Shown here in pieces: positions 14,545-20,757 of a DNA stretch of 20,757 nucleotides. The stretch's first letter is position 1, and the number at the start of each line of letters is the position of its first letter. The stretch lies in IMG/VR virus record IMGVR_UViG_3300049846_001215, positions 1-20,757 of that record. One strand, written 5' to 3'. The notes beneath the pieces are model-generated. The model saw nothing but the letters and a program-made list of their open reading frames with translations. It had not been told where the DNA came from and ran no database searches. Source of the stretch: a virus. The translations under genes were made by a program, and so were the position numbers.

Positions 14545-15978
14545 ATGCCATTTAAACCAGATACAGCACAGACAGAAGTACCACCAGCTAATATTTTTAA
14601 GCCATCTAGGTTTGTTGCAGAGCCGAGCCCAATAGACAAACTACAGGCGCTCACAGAAAAGCCTTCTCTTAGTAAGAGAATTGACACAAGTATCAAGAAA
14701 CGTGGAGAAGATGTGTATTCTGCTATAACTGATAGCACAAAGTCGCCAATAACGCGTGGGTTTCAAGCAACTGCTTCTGCTTTCGGTGGGATAGGTGACG
14801 TTCTAACAGAGACAGCCAAATCAATTCCAATAGTTAAAGATATTTATGGAGAAGTAGAGGGAAGTGTTAAAAAGGGCTCATCCGCGCTTATTGATAGACT
14901 CTCTAAAACGCCACTATTCATGGAGGCGGCACAGAACCCAGAGGGTACAAAAAAGATAGAGGAGGTTCTAAGTATTTTGTCTTCTTCGGGTGAGATTTCT
15001 GGAAACATACTTGCAGCAGAGGGTGTAAGGACTGGTTTACAAAAGGCTGTTGATGTATCACCTAAATTAGTCTCTAAGCTGACAACACAGTCAGAGGACT
15101 CTGTGAGGAACGCACTGGTTAAAAGTTTTGAAAAAGGTATTAAACCTGGTCTTTTTGGTAAAAAGACGCTTTCTAAACTTGAAGACTACCGTGATGACGT
15201 AGTAGATGCTGTAAAAACTATTAAGGCAAACAAACAAAATCTATCATTTGCTGATGATGCTTCAGATGATGTAATAGAGTCTATATCAGGACAGACACCT
15301 AAGACACTCCAGCAACTTGCAGAGTCCATTGAGCAGACAAAACGTAAGGTATTTACTGACTACGACACTATGGCAAAAACTGCCGGAGAGGCAGGAGCAA
15401 AAGTTAAGCCGTCTAATATTGCTAATGAGCTAGATACAGTTATTGGGAACAAGGCATTACAACTAAGCAACCCAGATGCTATTCGCTATGCACAGGGCTG
15501 GCAAGAGAGGCTGCGCGGTATTGATGACTTAGGCACTGTTGAGGCGCAGGAGGTAGTACAGAATCTAAATAAGTCATTAGAAGCATTTTATAGAAATCCA
15601 TCGTACGACGCTGCTTCTAAAGCCGCTATTGATGCACTTGTTGCGAATAAACTTCGTGCCTCACTTGATGATGTTATTGGTTCACTAGAGGGAGAGGGTT
15701 ATAAAGCACTACGAAAGCAGTATGGTTCTCTAAAAGCAATAGAGAATGATGTATTGCGTGCCACACTGAGACAGTCACGCGCAAACGTGAAAGGATTGAT
15801 TGATTACACAGACATATTCTCTGGTGGTCAGGTTGTCAGTGGACTTCTCACACTTAACCCACAACTTATTGCGACAGGTGCAGCGCAAAAGGCTATAGCT
15901 TCATTCTTTAAGTACCTAAACAGCCCGAACCGTGCGATTCAGGATGTGTTCAAGCTGGCAGATAAACTACCAGACTAG
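14545..15978 (+). CDS. Second helical virion/ejection-type protein
   Basis: This 477-residue, mostly helical protein starts two bases after the previous stop. The N terminus is disordered and charged. Helical segments include RIDTSIKKRGEDVYSAITDS, an amphipathic TASAFGGIGDVLTETAKSIP, and a C-terminal hydrophobic patch (VVSGLLTLNPQLIATGAAQK) that could insert in membrane. The middle has the spine-like series PKTLQQLAESIEQTKRKVF and ANELDTVIGNKALQLSNPDA. I recognise no family by name; sequence style and pairing with the 580-residue gene suggest a partner in DNA ejection. The stop TAG shares the bases CTAG with the stop of the minus-strand gene. Confidence 0.6.
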   Translation: MPFKPDTAQTEVPPANIFKPSRFVAEPSPIDKLQALTEKPSLSKRIDTSIKKRGEDVYSAITDSTKSPITRGFQATASAFGGIGDVLTETAKSIPIVKDIYGEVEGSVKKGSSALIDRLSKTPLFMEAAQNPEGTKKIEEVLSILSSSGEISGNILAAEGVRTGLQKAVDVSPKLVSKLTTQSEDSVRNALVKSFEKGIKPGLFGKKTLSKLEDYRDDVVDAVKTIKANKQNLSFADDASDDVIESISGQTPKTLQQLAESIEQTKRKVFTDYDTMAKTAGEAGAKVKPSNIANELDTVIGNKALQLSNPDAIRYAQGWQERLRGIDDLGTVEAQEVVQNLNKSLEAFYRNPSYDAASKAAIDALVANKLRASLDDVIGSLEGEGYKALRKQYGSLKAIENDVLRATLRQSRANVKGLIDYTDIFSGGQVVSGLLTLNPQLIATGAAQKAIASFFKYLNSPNRAIQDVFKLADKLPD

Positions 15979-16583
15979 TAAGTAAACGTAATGTCGGGAA
16001 CTGTAATTCTTGCCCCGTCACTACCAACTAGGACGCTTTCAGAACCGAGGAATGTGGCTGCGGTCTGTGATGGATTGTCATACCCACCCTGGCACACACG
16101 CAATGTCTTTAGTTTTTCAGCTTTGTCTACACGTGAGTATGAGAACCCACCCGCAATTTTTAGCATATCACCGCCTTTGTCAGTGCCAGCACCTAGTGCA
16201 TCGGTCTGTAGGACAAACCTTTCAAGGAAAAATGGTTTATCTGATGCAAAGGTAAAGGTAGGACAACGGTCTCCAGGTAAGTTTATATACGATACTGAGA
16301 CAGTCTGTGGTGTCACTACGGGAGCAATGGGTGTTACTTGTCCTAGCACTGGCTGTGTAGGCTCAGATGTAACAGGTACTTGTGCGGTAGATGTCACAGG
16401 TGTACATGATGGGCGAGATTCAAGCTCTGTGACACGGGCAGAAAGCACCGCAATACGATCTTGTAGAAGTCCTATAATTGTTTGCACTAATGGACTTAGG
16501 AACTCCACACCAGGATTCATCGCGGCGTGGCTAGAAAATGGTATAATGAGTAGCAGAAACCCCGTTGCAAGTGTTTTCTTCAT
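15975..16583 (-). CDS. Secreted hypothetical protein on the minus strand (moron)
   Basis: This 202-residue protein begins at the ATG read from base 16583. An upstream in-frame ATG at 16622 would overlap the -35/-10 promoter and precede the signal peptide, so I reject it. The first 20-21 residues (MKKTLATGFLLLIIPFSSHA) are a clear Sec signal. After that come a short amphipathic coiled coil (LLQDRIAVLSARVTELES, about residues 37-54), a Pro/Thr/Val linker (about 60-95) and a C-terminal beta domain containing CPTFTFASDKPFFLERFVLQ and ITVPDITFTY. Three Cys lie in the mature part. It is the only minus-strand gene, with its own promoter, so it is probably a moron expressed separately, for example an envelope modification or superinfection factor. 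No function is known. Confidence 0.75.
   Translation of the reverse strand: MKKTLATGFLLLIIPFSSHAAMNPGVEFLSPLVQTIIGLLQDRIAVLSARVTELESRPSCTPVTSTAQVPVTSEPTQPVLGQVTPIAPVVTPQTVSVSYINLPGDRCPTFTFASDKPFFLERFVLQTDALGAGTDKGGDMLKIAGGFSYSRVDKAEKLKTLRVCQGGYDNPSQTAATFLGSESVLVGSDGARITVPDITFTY
16539..16547 (+). promoter_or_regulatory. Extended -10 promoter toward the collagen-like and giant fibre genes
   Basis: TGGTATAAT on the plus strand lies within the minus-strand gene, in the codons for its signal peptide. Initiation near 16554 gives a leader of about 67 bases before ATG 16621, and the first ~30 bases of that RNA are antisense to the start of the minus-strand gene. No -35 box is visible. Confidence 0.5.
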
Positions 16584-16589
16584 GCGCGG

Positions 16590-16618
16590 AGTATAGCATA
16601 GCGATAGCGGATTTGCAA
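16590..16618 (-). promoter_or_regulatory. Strong sigma70-like promoter for the minus-strand gene, predicted leaderless
   Basis: Read on the minus strand: TTGCAA (16618-16613), a 17-base spacer, and TATACT (16595-16590), itself preceded by TG to form an extended -10. Six bases separate the -10 from the ATG, so the expected start site coincides with the A of ATG and the mRNA should be leaderless. This is the best -35/-10 pair in the window. Confidence 0.7.
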
Positions 16619-16620
16619 GC

Positions 16621-17337
16621 ATGAAAAAACTAAACGAAGAACTAGCTCAAATCACAGACGTACTCTCCCTACTAGACAAGGGGCGTGCTACCACTAAAGA
16701 CTTTGAAGAGTTTGCTACTGCTTTAATGGTAGTGGTTAAGACCTTTATAGACGCTTCTAAGGAGGAAAAGGAGGCATTTATGGATCGTGTCGAGAAGCAG
16801 ATTAAAGGCCGACTAGACCGCATTAAAGACGGCGAGAATGGAAAGGATGGTAAGGATGGACGTGACGGCAAGGACGGAAGTGATGGTGTCGACGGCTTAA
16901 ACGGCAAAGACGCAGACCCAGACGAAATTGCAGCACTGGTACTCTCAATGCTCCCAGAAGAAAAAGAGTATCTAGGCGAGGACTTTAGAAACGGACTAGA
17001 AGCCTTACCAGAAGGTGACAAGCTGTCTATCTCAGCCATCGAAGGGCTAGAGGAAGAACTGAAGAAGATACGCAAAGTTACAGGTGGTCAGGTATACGGC
17101 GCGTCACCATCGGCTATGTTAAACACTATGCGTCACGAAGAGTTTAGTATGGACGGTGCAACAACTGTCGTCACACTCCAACACGGTGTTGCAGCTCAAG
17201 GCCACGCTGTGGTTGCATTACGCTATCAAGGTCAGACACTCGACTTTGGTACACAATACACAGTAAACGGTAACCAAATCACACTCACCTTCACGCCTGA
17301 GAATGGTACAATTATCTCAGTCACGTACTTCTCGTAA
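16621..17337 (+). CDS. Coiled-coil/collagen-like fibre protein
   Basis: This 238-residue protein has three parts. Residues 1-70 are helical and charged (EELAQITDVLSLLDKGRATT, then KEEKEAFMDRVEKQIKGR). Residues 71-97 are nine perfect Gly-X-Y triplets, all with Asp or Asn in the Y position (GENGKDGKDGRDGKDG...). The C-terminal part includes another helical stretch (EGLEEELKKIRKVTGGQVYG) and a compact beta domain from about residue 175 (VVTLQHGVAAQGHAVVALRY, YTVNGNQITLTF). Collagen-like segments trimerise in phage tail fibres, and this protein likely forms a trimeric shaft with a terminal head domain. It overlaps the giant fibre gene as TAATG, suggesting co-translation and a common appendage. 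It has no signal peptide. Confidence 0.8.
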   Translation: MKKLNEELAQITDVLSLLDKGRATTKDFEEFATALMVVVKTFIDASKEEKEAFMDRVEKQIKGRLDRIKDGENGKDGKDGRDGKDGSDGVDGLNGKDADPDEIAALVLSMLPEEKEYLGEDFRNGLEALPEGDKLSISAIEGLEEELKKIRKVTGGQVYGASPSAMLNTMRHEEFSMDGATTVVTLQHGVAAQGHAVVALRYQGQTLDFGTQYTVNGNQITLTFTPENGTIISVTYFS

Positions 17338-20300
17338 TGGAAACTATAGGTTCAGTATTGTTAGCAGTCTACCTCACCCTCACGGGCTTTTTTGGCATTA
17401 CACCATCTACTACCCCTGAACCGACACTTGGGTTATCTATTCTACGCCCCGCGCAAGGTGGTACAGGCATAGGAACAGCTACACCATCAGACGTTGGCAA
17501 GGTTCTTAAAGTATCCGGCGACTCACCATTCACTTACACTCTGCAAGACGACAACACAGGCGCGGGTGGGTCATTCCCTTTCACTCCTACCTCGTGGGGT
17601 AACTCTACCTCTACCGTACTTGGTAACACACTTGGCTTCTTTGCTAACGGTTCTTCAACTTTCAATATCCTACGCGCACAACATTCCACTAGTACTAACC
17701 TTAATGTCACTGGCTTACTGACTTTTAATGGGGTAACAGGTAGTACATGGGCTTCATTCTGTACGACTATCACTGGTTCGGCAGACTTATGTGACGGAAG
17801 TGACGCTACTGGAGGAGGAGGTGGGGGTTCTGGCAACGTAGCCACCTCATCAGCAGAAACGTCAGGCCGTGTCCCATTCTGGACTTCTACAGCAGGCACC
17901 CCAGCATTACTCTCAGGAGGTGTGGCAGGTTTCGCGTGGAACGACACGTTTAAGCGTCTCACTGCTACCTACGCATCGTCCACCATCTCATCGGCTACTA
18001 CCTTTTATGGTGCTCTTGCGGGAAACGCAGACACAGCTACCGCACTAGCCGCAGACCCCGCTAATTGTTCATCAGGTAACGCCCCGCTCGGTATCGTCGC
18101 TTCTGGAGCCGTCGAAGGTTGTTTTGACGTATGGACTGAGGCAGAAAATACATCAGCAGGGTATGTACAAGGCACTCGCGCACTCACTATCGCGGGTACA
18201 GCTAACCAAATTACATCATCAGCAGGTTCTCAGAACCTTACAGCAGACCGTACTTGGACACTTTCTCTGCCATCACACGTCATATTCCCTGGCTCATATG
18301 TCGCAGGCTCAGGCACTACCACAAACGCTACCTCTACGATTCTTAATGCAGTCACACACTTACGCTCTGAGGGGACGACACGATTCGATCAGCTCACATC
18401 GGCACTTGTGCTTACAGGGTCTTCAGGACTTGCCGCAGAATACACAGGCGCGTCATGTACAAACCAAGTAATTGAGGACTTGGACGCGCTCGGTGCTCCA
18501 ACGTGTCGTACAATCACCTCAGCGTATGTGGATTCGACCATTTCTACCTTTGCGTATCCTTTCACAAACTTTACCTCTTGGTTTTCCACCTCAACAATTG
18601 CACTCAATACGGCAGGTATCATGTCCACCGCGTCTTCGACGCTGCACATTCTGAGGAATACCTACCTCACTAATTCATACGCATCGTCCACCTACGCAAC
18701 ACTTGATACAGCTACCACGTCATCATTCTTTGGCGCAATGCTCCGAAATTGTACTTCAAATAATGTTCTTACGTGGTCAAATGGTACGTTTGGCTGTGAG
18801 GCTGATGACGTAGGTGGTGGGGGCTCAACAGATACAGTGGAATGGGCAGAAGCGTCTACATCTAACTGGGCTCCTCTATCTCTCATCACTCTGAGCTCTT
18901 CCACCATCCACAAGCTCGATAACACTTACGCTTCGAGTTCACAACTGTCAGTCTTGAGTAACTTGTACACAAATACCATAAATGGTCTCGCGGGTTCTAC
19001 AGACGTACTAATCTCTCCTAAAAACGACACAGCGGGGCTAGATGTATATGGCAATGGCACTGAAGCGCAGATTGACTTATTGACCACAGCTAATGCAAAA
19101 ATACGTGCCTATGTTTCTAATGGGTTTTCATTCTTTAGAATAAGTGAGGAGACGAAGCGGCAAGTATTCTTGGCTACGCACCAAGACTCGTACTTCCTTC
19201 AGGCACCAGACGCGGAGTTTGGAATTGGCACGTCATCTCCTTGGGCTAAACTGTCTGTACACGCAAGAGATGGGGACCTAGCACAGACACTATTTGCGAT
19301 CGCATCCTCTACTTCTGCGGCAACGACTACATTGTTTTCTATATCAAACACTGGTTCTATTTTCACGCAACTATCTACTGGTTGCATACAATCATCGAGT
19401 GGGGTCTTAACATCAACTGGTGTTTCTTGTGGGTCTGGTTCGGGTGTAGACAACAACAAGTTCGCCACCACGACCGGTGCATTCCTCGGCATCACCCCAA
19501 ACACCGCAGTCGTCGTCGGTATCGGTACCTCAACCCCACGTGCGCTCCTCCATCTCTCAACCTCCACCGCACCACAGCTAGCACTCTCTGATGGCTTCGC
19601 ATCAAACGACAGCTGGACGTTGCGCTCCATCGCAGGTGCCTTCTATCTCTCCACCTCATCACAGGCAACGTTTGCAACCTCGACCACCGCAGGACTCTCT
19701 ATTGATACGAACGGTGACATCGCCCTCGGCAAACCACTCCGTGTGAACCAGGGTGGTACGGGACTCCGCACCTTCGGTGGGACGAACCAGATCCTGTACA
19801 CCACTGCAGCAGACACACTCGCCTCAGAAGCTGCCTTCCTCTACGACTCAGCCTTTAACCGCATCACCGTCGACTACGCATCCTCAACCGCACTCACGGT
19901 TTCTGGTACGGGATACTTCGGCACTGCATCCACCTCGAACCTCACGGTCTCTGGTATCGGCAGTGCAACGAACAACATTGTGACCGTGACTCCAACTGGT
20001 GTGATTGGCGCCTCATCACTCTCAGCCCTCGGCGCAGCAACCTTCGCCTTCCCATTCACTCCAGCAACTAACTGGAACGCAACCTCCACACTCATCCTTG
20101 GTGATGGTGGTTTTATGTCGAACGCCTCATCAACCTTCCACATTTTGAGAAACACTTACGCATCGTCAACGTATGCAAACTTCAGTATTGCCTCGACAAG
20201 CAATCTCATAGTCTCGAGCCTCCTTCAGGGTCAGGTGCCATTTGCGGGCGTCGGTGGTGCGCTGACGGGGAACTCGAACTTTGAGTGGGACAATGTGGTA

Positions 20301-20757
20301 AACGCACTGGGTATCGGTACCGCGACCCCTCGATATCTTGCAACATTCTCAACGTCGACCGCGCCACAGCTCGCGCTCACTGATGGTTCGGGTACCTCAA
20401 ACCAATGGACTTTCCGCTCGATCATGGGCTCGCTCTTCTTTGCTACATCGTCTCCGCTTACATACACGACGTCGACGGTCGCAGCAATAAGCATCGACAC
20501 AAACAGTAACGTTGCGTTTAACGGAGCTGGTGTCGGTATCGGCACCACATCACCGATGGCGAAACTTACCGTCATTGGCGGCGGTACGGGTAACGGCAGT
20601 ACACCGAGCTTCTTGGTCGCTACGACGTCGAGCTGGTTTGGCTCACTCGCACAGCGCCCACTCTTTGTAGTTTCAGCAACGACGACCGGAGATCTTGATT
20701 ACGCACGTGTGGGTATCGGTACCACGTCGCCGTGGGGTAATGCTGGGCTTCGTGATC
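17337..20757 (+). CDS. Giant Ser/Thr-rich repetitive fibre/adhesin-like protein, 3'-truncated
   Basis: The frame opens at ATG 17337 (overlapping the previous stop) and stays open for 1140 codons to the window edge, so the gene continues beyond it. The N terminus (METIGSVLLAVYLTLTGFFG) is a hydrophobic signal-like segment. The body is low-complexity Ser/Thr/Ala/Gly beta sequence. It contains a 34-residue repeat at 17574-17675, 18555-18656 and 20049-20150; a 70-residue repeat at 19518-19727 and 20310-20519; five GIGT-x-x-P motifs starting at 19221, 19518, 20310, 20535 and 20712; and a GGTG/TFGGTN/ILYT module at 19749-19889 shared with the gene at 8785. This is the vocabulary of long phage side fibres and of CPR surface proteins. 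A receptor-binding fibre is the most likely role, but a secreted adhesin is also possible. Confidence 0.7.
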   Translation, partial: METIGSVLLAVYLTLTGFFGITPSTTPEPTLGLSILRPAQGGTGIGTATPSDVGKVLKVSGDSPFTYTLQDDNTGAGGSFPFTPTSWGNSTSTVLGNTLGFFANGSSTFNILRAQHSTSTNLNVTGLLTFNGVTGSTWASFCTTITGSADLCDGSDATGGGGGGSGNVATSSAETSGRVPFWTSTAGTPALLSGGVAGFAWNDTFKRLTATYASSTISSATTFYGALAGNADTATALAADPANCSSGNAPLGIVASGAVEGCFDVWTEAENTSAGYVQGTRALTIAGTANQITSSAGSQNLTADRTWTLSLPSHVIFPGSYVAGSGTTTNATSTILNAVTHLRSEGTTRFDQLTSALVLTGSSGLAAEYTGASCTNQVIEDLDALGAPTCRTITSAYVDSTISTFAYPFTNFTSWFSTSTIALNTAGIMSTASSTLHILRNTYLTNSYASSTYATLDTATTSSFFGAMLRNCTSNNVLTWSNGTFGCEADDVGGGGSTDTVEWAEASTSNWAPLSLITLSSSTIHKLDNTYASSSQLSVLSNLYTNTINGLAGSTDVLISPKNDTAGLDVYGNGTEAQIDLLTTANAKIRAYVSNGFSFFRISEETKRQVFLATHQDSYFLQAPDAEFGIGTSSPWAKLSVHARDGDLAQTLFAIASSTSAATTTLFSISNTGSIFTQLSTGCIQSSSGVLTSTGVSCGSGSGVDNNKFATTTGAFLGITPNTAVVVGIGTSTPRALLHLSTSTAPQLALSDGFASNDSWTLRSIAGAFYLSTSSQATFATSTTAGLSIDTNGDIALGKPLRVNQGGTGLRTFGGTNQILYTTAADTLASEAAFLYDSAFNRITVDYASSTALTVSGTGYFGTASTSNLTVSGIGSATNNIVTVTPTGVIGASSLSALGAATFAFPFTPATNWNATSTLILGDGGFMSNASSTFHILRNTYASSTYANFSIASTSNLIVSSLLQGQVPFAGVGGALTGNSNFEWDNVVNALGIGTATPRYLATFSTSTAPQLALTDGSGTSNQWTFRSIMGSLFFATSSPLTYTTSTVAAISIDTNSNVAFNGAGVGIGTTSPMAKLTVIGGGTGNGSTPSFLVATTSSWFGSLAQRPLFVVSATTTGDLDYARVGIGTTSPWGNAGLRD
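17574..17675 (+). repeat. 34-residue fibre repeat, copy 1
   Basis: Exactly 34 codons starting FPFT and ending SSTFNILR. The same length and skeleton (FPFT/YPFT start, central W and TST, SST-x-x-ILR end) recur at 18555-18656 and 20049-20150. Confidence 0.7.
18555..18656 (+). repeat. 34-residue fibre repeat, copy 2
   Basis: Starts YPFTNFTSW and ends ASSTLHILR, exactly 34 codons, aligning without gaps to copies 1 and 3. Confidence 0.7.
19518..19727 (+). repeat. 70-residue fibre repeat, copy A
   Basis: Runs from GIGTSTPRALLHLSTSTAPQ to SIDTNGDIAL. It aligns without gaps to copy B at 20310-20519, with STSTAPQLAL identical. Confidence 0.7.
19749..19889 (+). repeat. GGTG/TFGGTN module, copy in the giant fibre protein
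   Basis: This is the 47-codon counterpart of 9061-9201, encoding GGTGLRTFGGTNQILYT and the identical AADTLASEAAFLYD. Codons are more GC-ending than in the other copy. Confidence 0.7.
20049..20150 (+). repeat. 34-residue fibre repeat, copy 3
   Basis: Starts FPFTPATNW and ends ASSTFHILR, exactly 34 codons. It is followed by NTYASSTYA, which also occurs in related form (NTY...YASSTYA) after copy 2. Confidence 0.7.
20310..20519 (+). repeat. 70-residue fibre repeat, copy B
   Basis: Runs from GIGTATPRYLATFSTSTAPQ to SIDTNSNVAF, the gap-free counterpart of copy A. Confidence 0.7.

Noticed and set aside
15991-16596. Plus-strand 201-codon open frame
   Set aside because: It is the shadow of the minus-strand gene, which has a signal peptide, promoter and coherent domains. 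The plus-strand translation has no such features.
16647-17075. Minus-strand 142-codon Ser/Pro-rich frame
   Set aside because: It is antisense to the collagen-like gene; the SPS-rich translation is simply the complement of the Gly-Lys-Asp codons.
17534-20575. Several minus-strand open frames of 77-143 codons under the giant gene (17534-17962, 18389-18649, 19199-19630, 20231-20575)
   Set aside because: They are antisense to a Ser/Thr-rich frame whose composition seldom yields stops on the other strand. No promoter, start context or protein feature supports them.
1-20757. Alternative genetic code (UGA as glycine) as in some CPR groups
   Set aside because: TGA ends the terminase, portal and several other genes exactly where the next gene starts, and no internal UGA is needed.
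1-20757. CRISPR array, tRNA, integrase or att site
   Set aside because: I saw no regularly spaced direct repeats, no cloverleaf-like block, and no recombinase motifs in any frame. A structured-RNA or tRNA search was not possible here.

Overview
The window is one contiguous block of a tailed-phage (Caudoviricetes) genome, either a free phage or a prophage. It holds the packaging, head and virion-structural half. Almost every gene lies on the plus strand and is tightly packed, with ATGA and TAATG overlaps. I see no replication, integration, tRNA or clear lysis gene. Stops include TGA (terminase large subunit, portal), so this is not a UGA-recoded genetic code. I can see no Shine-Dalgarno-like AGGAGG upstream of essentially any gene. 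The recognisable promoters are extended -10 boxes (TGNTATAAT). The surface proteins use a Ser/Thr-rich vocabulary (GIGTTSP, GGTG..TFGGTN..ILYT, YASST) that I associate with Patescibacteria/CPR (Parcubacteria-like) genomes and their phages. A CPR-type host is therefore my best guess, but it is an inference from memory and not demonstrated.

Layout. 3-723: a 5'-truncated NinG/HNH-like zinc protein and a small zinc-ribbon protein. 729-2319: terminase small and large subunits. 2366-5343: portal, a DUF4177-like microprotein, an unknown 126-aa protein and a scaffold-like protein. 5390-6256: major capsid protein. 6337-10797: small proteins and virion-type beta-rich proteins, many with an N-terminal signal peptide or transmembrane segment, interleaved with a connector-like protein (7876-8622) and a LamG-like protein. 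10799-12780: a probable beta-propeller protein and a fibre-tip-like protein. 12800-15978: two long helical proteins that look like ejection or internal virion proteins. 15975-16583: a lone minus-strand exported protein with its own promoter. 16621-20757: a coiled-coil/collagen-like protein and a giant repetitive fibre-like protein running off the window. No tail tube or tape-measure candidate is visible, which fits a podovirus-like short tail.

The most interesting non-coding signal is a pair of related intergenic RNA elements (6264-6330 and 7064-7121). Each has two consecutive hairpins, with several compensatory base-pair changes between the copies, followed by a shared AGCTNACTAA box just before a start codon. 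Also notable are a nested inverted repeat with a promoter embedded in its 3' arm (4695-4760), a predicted leaderless minus-strand gene whose signal-peptide codons carry an opposing promoter (16539-16618), and a giant protein built from fixed-length 34- and 70-residue repeats, one module of which recurs in another gene 10 kb away.
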